Shown piece after piece: positions 54,006-63,038 of a stretch of 64,000 nucleotides of DNA (position 1 is the first letter of the stretch; each line of letters starts with the position of its first letter). The translations under genes were made by a program, and so were the position numbers. The notes under the pieces are model-generated. The model was not told the origin of the DNA and did no database searches. It worked only from the letters and a program-made list of their open reading frames with translations. Source of the DNA: Phycisphaerales bacterium (GTDB taxonomy: Bacteria > Planctomycetota > Phycisphaerae > Phycisphaerales > SM1A02); NCBI GenBank assembly GCA_022446905.1, contig JAKVBT010000014.1:1-64000 (forward strand), given 5' to 3'.

Positions 54006-56564
54006 ATGCAGTCCGGACCAAGTCTTTTGAATATCCGCATGATCTGGGCATTGGGCACGCTTCTAACGCTGGCCACCCCTGCGTGGTCGCAGCGGGGAGA
54101 TCGCCCTGGGGAAACCCAACCATCCCTGCCAGACCAACTGCACATCCCAGCAGCGTTGCCACAGAGCCCCGCCCAAGCCCTTTCCACTTTTCGTGTTCAT
54201 GAGGGCCTGCGCATCGAGCTGGTGGCCGCTGAACCGCTTGTCCATGCACCAGTCTGTATGGACCTCGATCCCGCTGGCCAACTCTGGGTTGTTGAAATGA
54301 GCGGGTACATGACCGATCCAGAGGGATCAAAGGAACTCGAGCCCTTAGGTCGCATCGTCACACTCACAGACGAGAACAGCGATGGAATCATGGACCGACG
54401 TCAGGTCTTTCTTGAGGGCCTAGTCCTTCCCCGCGGTGTTGCCGTGGTAGACGACGGCGTGCTGGTGATCGCACCACCGCATCTGATTTATGCAACCGAC
54501 GAAGATGGCGACGGACGAGCAGACCACACACAGGTACTCGACGATACTTTTGCTGGTCTTGACAATCCGGAGCATGCTGGCAACGGTTTGCGACGTGGCT
54601 TCGATGGCTGGCTGCATATGTCCCAGCACCCATGGGAATATCGCTGGCGCGATGGCCAACTCAACCGACGGCGAGTTCCCAATCACGGCCAGTGGGGAAC
54701 GACCAGTGATGCCTGGGGGCGTTGGTATGTCAATACCAACTCATACCCGCTCATCACGGATCTCATCCCCAAACACATCGCCTCTCATAACCCAGCGCAA
54801 CAAGACCGCAAAGGCATCAGCATCCCCGTGCCTGCCGACCAAGCCGTGCATTCAATCCGCGTGAACCCAGGTGTCAATCGCGGATATGCACCTGAGACCT
54901 TACGAGATGACTTTCACCTCAAGAACTACACCGCTGCCTGCAGCCCCGAGGTCTATGACGCTGACCAACTCGGCAATGCCTTCCGTGGAGATGTCTTTAT
55001 CTGTGAACCAGCTGGAAACACGGTCGAACATTTGAACATGATTGCAGGTGCAGGCACCCCTGGGGAAGCGCGAGTTGACCCTACTGTTGGCGCGATCGTG
55101 GCCTCGACAGACGAGCGATTCCGGCCAGTCGCCCTGCTCACCGGTTCGGATGGAGCCCTCTACATTGCAGACTTCTATCGAGGCATTCTGCAACACAAAG
55201 TCTACATGACCTCGTTTTTACGCCAACAAGTCATCGATCGAGGACTCGACGCGCCTATTGATGCTGGAAGGATTTGGCGGATCGTTCCGGACGACACCAC
55301 TTCGCGCAGTCTACCCAACCTGACCAATGACACGACCGAAGCACTCATCACGAGACTGCATGATGACAATGCCACAATTCGACGCTTGGCACAACAGCTT
55401 CTGGTCGCCCAAGCAGACCCAAATTCCATAGCCCCTCTTCATGACCTTGCTGGAAATGCAAACAGTTTCCCGCTAGCCCGCGCTCATGCGCTATGGACGC
55501 TTCACCTGATGGATGCACTCGAAGTTGATCTGCTGCGACGTACCTTGATTGATGACTTCCAACCACTTCGAATCCAAGCCATGCGCATTGCCGCTGACTA
55601 CGCGCATGAAAAACGAATTCGAGACATGTTGAGTAGTGCAATGCTGCACAAAACCCCAGAAGTACGACGCGAAGCCGCCGCTGCGCTCGTCCAACAATGC
55701 CCAAAGGTGATTGACGACATAGCGACTGCCCTAGCTACCTACCCATCCGACGATGTGCTTCGTACAGCGGCTGTGTCTGGCTTGTCCGGCTATGAGGTCG
55801 AACTGCTCGACGCACTGCTTTGGACATCACCACCCCTGAATAACAAGTCCTATTCCATGGTGCGATCGATCGCTCGAACCGCAGCACGCTCTTCTGCAGA
55901 TGGCTCAACACTTCACCTCATGGAACTGCTCGCAGCCATTCCCGCAGACCAGAACGCCTTGGCTACTCAAATAGCAATGGGGATGACAGATGCATACGCG
56001 CTCAAACAAGCAACACCGCGGCAAATTCACCTTTCCCAAGAACCATTTGATTGGACACAACGACTGCAAGATGAACCAGATTTGGCTGGAGGGCTTCTTC
56101 GCCTAATTGATGCCCACACCACCTGGCCAACGCGCCCCGGATACACGCCGCAACTGGACGTGGCCACTTACTCCCCGAAAGTCAGGGCACAAATGCAAAA
56201 GGGTGCCGAGTTGTATGCCTCGTGTGCAGGATGCCATCAACAAGATGGACGGGGAGTGCGCAGCTTCTATCCCCCACTTGCACAATCACCAATTGTCAAT
56301 GGCCCAGCCGAGCCACTTTTATCGGTTTTGTTGCATGGACTTGAAGGACCGATTGAACGTAACGGCACCCAATACAACTTCCCTATGCCGCCAGCCCCAG
56401 TCGTTAGCGACGAGGACGTGGCAGCACTAGCAACCTATATACGCTTATCTTGGAACAACACCGGCCTTCCAATCAGCGCTGCTGATGTAACGCGCGTACG
56501 CACTGCAACTAAAGGACAAAATGGACCGTGGTCCATTCAATCACTGCACGAACGCTGGGAATAG
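54006..56564 (+). CDS. PVC-type heme-binding domain protein with HEAT repeats and cytochrome c
   Basis: 852 residues with a signal peptide (MIWALGTLLTLATPAWS). The first 440 residues form a PVC-family beta-propeller, with FRVHEGLRIELVAAEPLVHA and MDLDPAGQLWVVEMSGYM. The middle (about 440-640) is helical, with HEAT-like repeats. A single heme-binding site CAGCH near residue 739 with a following methionine region completes a c-type cytochrome. Such proteins are planctomycete-specific periplasmic candidates for polysaccharide oxidation or electron transfer; the substrate is unknown. AGGA lies 12 nt before ATG. Confidence 0.87.
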   Translation: MQSGPSLLNIRMIWALGTLLTLATPAWSQRGDRPGETQPSLPDQLHIPAALPQSPAQALSTFRVHEGLRIELVAAEPLVHAPVCMDLDPAGQLWVVEMSGYMTDPEGSKELEPLGRIVTLTDENSDGIMDRRQVFLEGLVLPRGVAVVDDGVLVIAPPHLIYATDEDGDGRADHTQVLDDTFAGLDNPEHAGNGLRRGFDGWLHMSQHPWEYRWRDGQLNRRRVPNHGQWGTTSDAWGRWYVNTNSYPLITDLIPKHIASHNPAQQDRKGISIPVPADQAVHSIRVNPGVNRGYAPETLRDDFHLKNYTAACSPEVYDADQLGNAFRGDVFICEPAGNTVEHLNMIAGAGTPGEARVDPTVGAIVASTDERFRPVALLTGSDGALYIADFYRGILQHKVYMTSFLRQQVIDRGLDAPIDAGRIWRIVPDDTTSRSLPNLTNDTTEALITRLHDDNATIRRLAQQLLVAQADPNSIAPLHDLAGNANSFPLARAHALWTLHLMDALEVDLLRRTLIDDFQPLRIQAMRIAADYAHEKRIRDMLSSAMLHKTPEVRREAAAALVQQCPKVIDDIATALATYPSDDVLRTAAVSGLSGYEVELLDALLWTSPPLNNKSYSMVRSIARTAARSSADGSTLHLMELLAAIPADQNALATQIAMGMTDAYALKQATPRQIHLSQEPFDWTQRLQDEPDLAGGLLRLIDAHTTWPTRPGYTPQLDVATYSPKVRAQMQKGAELYASCAGCHQQDGRGVRSFYPPLAQSPIVNGPAEPLLSVLLHGLEGPIERNGTQYNFPMPPAPVVSDEDVAALATYIRLSWNNTGLPISAADVTRVRTATKGQNGPWSIQSLHERWE

Positions 56565-56566
56565 GT

Positions 56567-56719
56567 TCACTCTGCACAATCAGGGTGCCTACTCAAAGAG
56601 GCATAGCGCCGATGAGTGGATCTCGCTTTCGCATACTCACTACCACCAGACCAGTTTGTGAGAAGAGAAAGTAGATCAACAAGACCGATCTGCCCGTCAA
56701 GATTGATTCCCCGAAACAA
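56567..56719 (-). pseudogene. Decayed dockerin-like repeat
   Basis: The minus strand reads INLDGQIGLVDLLSLLTNW and then runs to a TGA; a TAG lies just before LFRGINLDGQ. The segment fits a whole dockerin-like repeat but has no start, signal or upstream domain in frame. It appears to be the 3' remnant of a lost exported-protein gene on the strand opposite its neighbours. Confidence 0.55.
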
Positions 56720-56983
56720 CTACTCGCACTTTCCCACTGCACATTGAGTTCACAAGCCAATGCCATAAACGTGGCCTATTCATGCGTTCATCACGCGAGG
56801 TCGACAAATCCTCTGGGGCAACTGGCAATACTCTTGGCCACCCACTGAAGTCTGACCCCAAACGAAGTCGGCTTGTGGGGCACAGGCGTGGAAAGCTGGC
56901 CAATATCGAGGCAAATCCTGACGGGCCAATCAAACCCCCAATCGTCCCTTCGAGGAGTGGGTCTTTGATGGTATCGTCATGGC
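56720..56983. other. Intergenic gap upstream of the DUF1549/1553 operon
   Basis: With the remnant beside it the gap is 418 nt. It must contain the promoter of the three-gene operon. I see no strong hexamers, hairpin or RNA gene. Confidence 0.4.
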
Positions 56984-59900
56984 ATGGGTCGGCCAAAAAC
57001 AGTCCTTCTGTTTGTTCTGACTGCCACTGTCATGGCTGCAGCGTCATCAGCCCAGACGATTGAGTATGGACGCGATATCCGACCCATCCTGTCCGATCGC
57101 TGTTTCCCATGCCATGGCCCCGATGAAGCTGCACGCAAAGCCCGTTTACGCCTCGATACTTTTGAATATGCCACCGCAGAACGCCGCCGGGGCAAGGTAG
57201 CCATTGCAGCTGGGGACTCTGAACGATCACAGGTATGGCATCGCATTTCAACCAATGACCCACTTGATCAAATGCCTCCACCTGATTCTGGCAAGGCGCC
57301 TCTGACGAAGGATGAACAGAGGCTTATCCGGCTGTGGATCGAACAAGGTGCTCCCTATCAGACACACTGGTCATTTAGCTCCCTTCAAACACCTCCCATT
57401 CCTGTCGTGCATGATCCGACCTGGAGCAGAACACCCGTCGACTACTTTGTGCTGGCCGACCACGAGCAGGCGGGCACCCTGCCCACACCCGAAGTCGACC
57501 CGGCAACCCTGTGCAGACGCATCTATTTGGACTTAACCGGACTGCCACCGTCCGTCGAAGAACTTGATGCATTCCTCGCCGACCAGGCACCTGATGCTTA
57601 CGAACAAATGGTCGATCGTCTTCTGAGCCGCGAACCATGGCGCACACGCTATGCCGAGCATATGGCAACACCTTGGCTGGATCTCGCTCGCTACGCAGAC
57701 ACCATTGGTATTCATACTGATGCAGGACGCAGCATTTGGCTGTGGCGGGACTGGGTCATTCACGCATTCCGAGACAACATGCCACTGGATCAGTTCATCA
57801 TTGAGCAACTCGCCGGAGATCTGATTCCAGAAGCAACCACTGAACAGAAGATTGCCAGTGGCTTCAATCGCTGCCACGTTATTAGTGATGAGGGTGGGGC
57901 TATCGATGATGAACTGCTCTTTACGTATGCAGTTGATCGAACCAATACTTATGGCACAGCCTTTCTCGGGCTAACCGTGGGCTGTGCTCAGTGCCACGAC
58001 CACAAATACGACCCGTTCACCATGGAGGACTACTACGGACTCCTTGCCTTCTTCAACAGCAACAATGAGCCCGGCCTCTACTCCCAACTCCCGAATCCGA
58101 TCCGTGCCCACGAGCCTGAGTTGCAGATCATCAGTGATGAACAATCTGATGAACTCGCTCAACTCAAAGCTCATGTAGAGCAGCTGACAGCAGATCAAAG
58201 CACCCACACTCTTGAAGAGTCGAATCAACTGACCGCCTTTCGAGATGAACTGCACCAAAGTGGCGGATGGAATTGGTCTACGCCGCCGATCAGCACTGCC
58301 AAAAGTCGACATGGCGCAACGCTGAGCATGCAGGAAGATCATTCAATTCTGGCGTCCGGTGACAATCCGGATGTTGATTCGTATGACATCACCATGCATA
58401 CGGATCGCACGAACCTCCGTGCTCTCCTTCTGGAGGTGATGCAGCATGAATCGCTCCCTCATGGCCGAGCGGGACGCGCTGGCAATGGCAACATGATTCT
58501 GAGCGGCATCGAAGCTAAAGCAGTCTCGACTGTTGACCCCTCGATGAGTATCCCAATCCGATTCCACTGGGCATGGGCTGACATTGAGCAATCCAATGAG
58601 GACTACCAAGTCACCGGCGCACTTAACCCGGACAATGGGAAAATGTGGGCCATCGACGCCCACCGCCAATCAGCTGACCGCGTAGCTCTCTTTCTCGCAG
58701 ATGCGCCATTTGGGTTTGAGGGCGGAACGGAACTGACCGTCACGCTGCACTTCCACTCGCCCTACCCACAGCATGCACCAGGTCATGTTCGATTGTCATT
58801 TGGATCGGCCAAAGATAGTGATCTGTCGAGACTGCCAATGGCCGCATCGGGCTGGTATATCGTCGGACCCTTCGCGACTAAAGACGGCGATGAAGCTTAT
58901 GAAACAGTATTTGGACCAGAGTCTTCGACACCTATTGATTACGAAGCGCGCTATCGTGGTCAAACTTGGCGGTATGCCCCTGGAGTCAAAGAAGACGAAT
59001 TAGTAACGCTTGCCCAAGGAGTTGGCGCTGAGTTTGTCGCGCGTGAACTCTACGCCCCCACACCACGCACCTTGCAATTTGCAATGGGCAGCGACGACGG
59101 CCTTCAGGTCTACCACAATGGTCGCCTAGTTCATGAAAATAGGATCGATCGCGGCGTTGCGCGAGATCAGGATCAATTCACCATCGACGTGCCTGCTGGC
59201 CGCAGCACCATGGTGTGCAAGTTTGTGAACACAGGCGCTCAGGGTGGCATGTTCCACCGACTTGAACTTCCAGACCGAGAATTGCGGGGCGATGTTCTTG
59301 CCATGGTGCTCCCCAAGCGATCCGTCCCCGAACACTTATCGGCAAGAGCCACTGCTGCTTGGCGTCTGGCTTACTCCCCTCGGTATCGCGCCTTAAATGA
59401 GCAGATCACAGAAGCAGAAGGTGCCCAGGAGACCATCTTGGCCTCTGCCCCACGAACCATGGTCATGGAGGAACTGCCTGAGGCAAGAGCGACCTATGTC
59501 ATGCGGCGCGGCCATTACGACGACCCCGATCTGGAACGCATGGTGGATCGTAATGTCCCAGGAGTGCTCGGTCGTCTGCAAAGCGGCGATCACAACCGCC
59601 TTGATCTGGCAGAGTGGACTGTTGGCAATGACAACCCCATCACTGCTCGGGTGTTTGTCAATCGACTGTGGCAGCAAGTGTTCGGCGCAGGACTTGCGGA
59701 AACAGTCGAAGACTTGGGCATGCAAGGTAGTTGGCCACGAAACCGCGCCTTGCTTGACTGGCTTGCTGCTGATTTACGAACCGATTGGGATTTGCAGCGT
59801 ACGCTGCGTCATATTGTCCTCAGCGCCACCTATCGACAAGCCTCCAGCGCCAATGGAGATGCGGGCCTGCGGGCCTATCCAAGACAACGTCTTGGCGCGG

Positions 59901-60514
59901 AACAAATTCGAGATCAAGCTTTATTTGTATCCGGACTACTTGTAGAAAAAACGGGCGGTGTTTCGGTCAAGCCGTATCAGCCAGATGGGCTGTGGCAGGA
60001 AGTCGCCATGCCGCAGTCGAATACACGTACTTTCGAACAGGGCAGTGGCGATGATCTCTGGCGACGAAGTCTCTACACCTACTGGAAACGTGCTGCACCT
60101 CCCCCATCTCTTATGACCTTTGATGCCCCAACACGCGAGTTTTGCACCGCTCGTCGCATCGCTACCAATACACCACTACAGGCCCTGGTTCTCTGGAATG
60201 ACCCCCAGTTTGTAGAAACCGCACGTGGCGCCGCAGTACAAGCCATGCAGGCAAGCACCAATGATCAAGAGCGAGCGATGTTCCTCTATCGAGCGTGCAC
60301 TGGGAAAACACCAAGTGCAGAAGTGGCCAATGCCATGACCAGTGCGGTAGCACACTGGCACCAGCGGTATGCTGAAGCTCCCAATGATGCCCAAGCGCTG
60401 CTGGCGGTAGGCGAGTCTTCCATCGGCAAGAATGTGGACCCTGCCCAACTGGCCGCTTGGACCATGGCCGCCTCTGGAGTGCTCTCCAGCGATGCCGCCA
60501 TTGTGAAGGACTAA
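56984..60514 (+). CDS. DUF1549/DUF1553 planctomycete cytochrome protein
   Basis: 1176 residues with a signal peptide (VLLFVLTATVMAAASSAQ). The PSCyt1 heme motif is CFPCH near 41-45 in ILSDRCFPCHGPDEAA. DUF1549 follows (about 140-350, with YLDLTGLPPSVEEL and FLGLTVGCAQCHDHKYDPF, a second CxxCH). A PA14-like region lies near 630-760 (GSDDGLQVYHNGRLVHENR). DUF1553 ends the protein, including NRLWQQVFGAGLAETVEDLG and FDAPTREFCTARR. The protein is usually paired with DUF1501 and thought to act in periplasmic electron transfer or sulfated-polymer breakdown. Confidence 0.9.
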   Translation: MGRPKTVLLFVLTATVMAAASSAQTIEYGRDIRPILSDRCFPCHGPDEAARKARLRLDTFEYATAERRRGKVAIAAGDSERSQVWHRISTNDPLDQMPPPDSGKAPLTKDEQRLIRLWIEQGAPYQTHWSFSSLQTPPIPVVHDPTWSRTPVDYFVLADHEQAGTLPTPEVDPATLCRRIYLDLTGLPPSVEELDAFLADQAPDAYEQMVDRLLSREPWRTRYAEHMATPWLDLARYADTIGIHTDAGRSIWLWRDWVIHAFRDNMPLDQFIIEQLAGDLIPEATTEQKIASGFNRCHVISDEGGAIDDELLFTYAVDRTNTYGTAFLGLTVGCAQCHDHKYDPFTMEDYYGLLAFFNSNNEPGLYSQLPNPIRAHEPELQIISDEQSDELAQLKAHVEQLTADQSTHTLEESNQLTAFRDELHQSGGWNWSTPPISTAKSRHGATLSMQEDHSILASGDNPDVDSYDITMHTDRTNLRALLLEVMQHESLPHGRAGRAGNGNMILSGIEAKAVSTVDPSMSIPIRFHWAWADIEQSNEDYQVTGALNPDNGKMWAIDAHRQSADRVALFLADAPFGFEGGTELTVTLHFHSPYPQHAPGHVRLSFGSAKDSDLSRLPMAASGWYIVGPFATKDGDEAYETVFGPESSTPIDYEARYRGQTWRYAPGVKEDELVTLAQGVGAEFVARELYAPTPRTLQFAMGSDDGLQVYHNGRLVHENRIDRGVARDQDQFTIDVPAGRSTMVCKFVNTGAQGGMFHRLELPDRELRGDVLAMVLPKRSVPEHLSARATAAWRLAYSPRYRALNEQITEAEGAQETILASAPRTMVMEELPEARATYVMRRGHYDDPDLERMVDRNVPGVLGRLQSGDHNRLDLAEWTVGNDNPITARVFVNRLWQQVFGAGLAETVEDLGMQGSWPRNRALLDWLAADLRTDWDLQRTLRHIVLSATYRQASSANGDAGLRAYPRQRLGAEQIRDQALFVSGLLVEKTGGVSVKPYQPDGLWQEVAMPQSNTRTFEQGSGDDLWRRSLYTYWKRAAPPPSLMTFDAPTREFCTARRIATNTPLQALVLWNDPQFVETARGAAVQAMQASTNDQERAMFLYRACTGKTPSAEVANAMTSAVAHWHQRYAEAPNDAQALLAVGESSIGKNVDPAQLAAWTMAASGVLSSDAAIVKD

Positions 60515-60519
60515 TTGAG

Positions 60520-62016
60520 ATGCCAAAGCGCCCCCATGACCGACCTGCTGCCGACCCACTGGAGGAGTATCTCCGCAATGTGACCCGGCGCCGTTTCTTC
60601 GGCTCGATGGCTACCACCATGACCGGAGGTCTCGGCTTGACAGCCTTGGGATCACTCCTCAACCCCACCGCCACGGGCGCTCCAACCACCGACGGTTTAC
60701 AACTTCCAGCGATCCCACATTTCGCACCGAAGGCCAAGCGTGTGATCTACATGCACATGGAAGGCGCTCCAAGCCAACTCGATCTCTTTGATTACAAACC
60801 CAACCTGCAGCGGCGGTTCGACGAAGACCTGCCAGACTCCGTGCGCATGGGCCAGCGGATCACGACGATGACTACCGGCCAAGCACGATTCCCAGTCGCG
60901 CCTTCGATCTTTGAATTCAAACGATTTGAGAACAACGAGAACGGCGTCATGCTTTCGGAGTTGCTGCCACACACCGCTGAAATGGCCGGTGAAATCTGCT
61001 TCATCCGATCGATGCATACTCAGGCGATCAACCACGAACCGGGTATCACTTTTTTCCAGACCGGACACGAACTTCCAGGTCGCCCATCATTTGGCTCATG
61101 GATGAGTTACGGGCTCGGCAGTGAGAATGAGGATCTGCCGAGCTTCGTCGTATTGATCACACAAGGCATTGGCAATATGCAGGCCCTGAGCGCGAGGTTC
61201 TGGGGCAGTGGATTCTTGCCCAGTGAACACCAAGGCTGCATGCTGCGCAGTGGGCAAGATCCGGTGCTGTATCTCCGTGACCCGGAAGGTGTAAGCCGCG
61301 CCGACAGACGCCGCATGCTTGACCTTGCTGCCGCCATCAATCGCGAGGAGTACGAACGCAGTGGCGATGCAGAAGCCATGGCTCGGATTGCGCAGCATGA
61401 AATGGCTTTTCGCATGCAGATGTCCGTCCCTGAACTCACCGATATCAGTGGCGAGTCTGAAACAACACTCGAAATGTACGGGCCTGACGTCCGCACGCCC
61501 GGCACGTTTGCCGCGAACTGCCTGCAGGCACGTCGCCTCGCCGAACGAGGTGTCCGGTTCATCCAACTCTACATGCGTGGCTGGGATCAACATGGAAATC
61601 TCCCAGGCGAGATCCGCCAGCAATGCCAAGCAGTCGACCAAGGACAAGCTGCACTACTTAAAGATCTCAAACAGCGCGGCATGCTTGATGACACACTTGT
61701 GCTTTGGGGAGGCGAATTCGGACGGACGGTGTACAGTCAGGGCACACTGACTACGACAAACTATGGGCGTGATCACCATCCACGGTGTTTTACCATTTGG
61801 CTTGCAGGCGGCGGCATTAAGCCAGGCATCACCTACGGCCAAACCGATGATTACTCATACAACATCGTTAAAAACCCAGTGAGCGTGCATGATCTTCATG
61901 CCACCATGATGCACCAAATGGGTATCGATCATACGAAACTGACCTATCGCCACCAAGGCCGTGACTTCCGACTGACCGACGTCGCTGGCAAAGTCATCAC
62001 ACCTATTCTTTCCTAG
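60520..62016 (+). CDS. DUF1501 family protein (sulfatase-like fold)
   Basis: 498 residues, start ATG 60520, 5 nt after the previous stop with AAGGA 12 nt upstream. The N-terminus has a twin-arginine-like RRRFFGSM before a hydrophobic stretch. The DUF1501 fold is related to the alkaline phosphatase/sulfatase superfamily: HMEGAPSQLDLFDYKP, MHTQAINHEPGITFFQTG, LWGGEFGRTVYSQG and GRDHHPRCFTIWLAGGG. No canonical CxPxR sulfatase motif is seen. It is cotranscribed with the DUF1553 gene, as is usual in planctomycetes. Confidence 0.9.
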   Translation: MPKRPHDRPAADPLEEYLRNVTRRRFFGSMATTMTGGLGLTALGSLLNPTATGAPTTDGLQLPAIPHFAPKAKRVIYMHMEGAPSQLDLFDYKPNLQRRFDEDLPDSVRMGQRITTMTTGQARFPVAPSIFEFKRFENNENGVMLSELLPHTAEMAGEICFIRSMHTQAINHEPGITFFQTGHELPGRPSFGSWMSYGLGSENEDLPSFVVLITQGIGNMQALSARFWGSGFLPSEHQGCMLRSGQDPVLYLRDPEGVSRADRRRMLDLAAAINREEYERSGDAEAMARIAQHEMAFRMQMSVPELTDISGESETTLEMYGPDVRTPGTFAANCLQARRLAERGVRFIQLYMRGWDQHGNLPGEIRQQCQAVDQGQAALLKDLKQRGMLDDTLVLWGGEFGRTVYSQGTLTTTNYGRDHHPRCFTIWLAGGGIKPGITYGQTDDYSYNIVKNPVSVHDLHATMMHQMGIDHTKLTYRHQGRDFRLTDVAGKVITPILS

Positions 62017-62028
62017 GAATTGGCTGAC

Positions 62029-63036
62029 GTGATCCATGCACTCGCCCTCACTGTGCTCCTCACGCCATCAACGGATGGCATGGTCTGGGTTCCCCCAGGC
62101 ACTGTGACGATGGGCAGCAATCATCCAAGCGCACGTGCAGATGAACGGCCTGCGCATCGTGTCGATGTAGATGGTTTCTGGATGGACGAAACCGAAGTCA
62201 CCAACGCGCAGTTCCGTACTTTTGTCGAGGCCACGGGGTACGTCACAACAGCAGAACGGCCGGTTGACTGGAACATCCTGGCAGCGCAACTCCCGCCTGA
62301 TACGCCTCGGCCTCCGAAGGACAAACTAGTCCCAGCCTCGGCTGTCTTTGTACCCCCACCCCGTCCAGTCTCACCAGAGCAGTATCTGGGGTGGTGGCAA
62401 TGGACTCCAGAGGCGAACTGGCGACACCCGGAAGGCCCAGAAAGTTCGATCGATGGACGTGATGACCACCCCGTAGTTCATATTTCTTGGGATGACGCTG
62501 TGGCCTACGCTACATGGGCTGGCAAGGAACTACCGACCGAAGCGCAATGGGAACGCGCCGCACGATTTGATCACGACGGCGCTGTCTATGCGTGGGGTAA
62601 TTCTCTGTTACCCGGAGGTAAACATCAGGCCAATCTGTGGCAAGGCGACTTTCCATACCACAACAAGGTCGAAGACGGGCACCGAACCGCTGCGCCTACT
62701 CGTTCATTCCCACCAAATACCCTTGGACTGTATGAACTGTGTGGCAATGTCTGGGAATGGACTGCTGACTCCTACCGACCAGACACCTATCAGGGGCGAA
62801 ATACCAATCGAACGGCATGTCAGAATCCAATCGGCCCCGCTCATGCATTTGACCCACGACTTCCTCAGGCCAAAGATGTGCGTGTCCAGAAAGGCGGATC
62901 CTTTCTTTGCCACGTGTCCTACTGCAGCAGTTACCGCCCAAGCGCTAAAATGGGCGCCACTCCGGACAGCACATTCAATCACACAGGGTTTCGATGTGTA
63001 AAGCAGGGCCTACCACCGAAGGTGCTCAACCCCTGA
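62029..63036 (+). CDS. Formylglycine-generating enzyme (SUMF1-type)
   Basis: 335 residues from GTG 62029, with AGGA about 11 nt upstream (TTG 62020 is too close). A hydrophobic lead (IHALALTVLLTPST) suggests export or membrane contact. FGE blocks are MVWVPPGTVTMGSN, DGFWMDETEVTNAQFRTF, HISWDDAVAYATWAGKELPTE (within the family pattern) and NVWEWTADSY. The active-site pair is kept: Cys294 and Cys299 in GGSFLCHVSYCSSYR, at the spacing of human Cys336/Cys341 that binds copper. It oxidises a sulfatase cysteine to formylglycine, which makes sulfatases active. Most FGE-domain proteins lack these cysteines. Confidence 0.87.
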   Translation: MIHALALTVLLTPSTDGMVWVPPGTVTMGSNHPSARADERPAHRVDVDGFWMDETEVTNAQFRTFVEATGYVTTAERPVDWNILAAQLPPDTPRPPKDKLVPASAVFVPPPRPVSPEQYLGWWQWTPEANWRHPEGPESSIDGRDDHPVVHISWDDAVAYATWAGKELPTEAQWERAARFDHDGAVYAWGNSLLPGGKHQANLWQGDFPYHNKVEDGHRTAAPTRSFPPNTLGLYELCGNVWEWTADSYRPDTYQGRNTNRTACQNPIGPAHAFDPRLPQAKDVRVQKGGSFLCHVSYCSSYRPSAKMGATPDSTFNHTGFRCVKQGLPPKVLNP

Positions 63037-63038
63037 CA

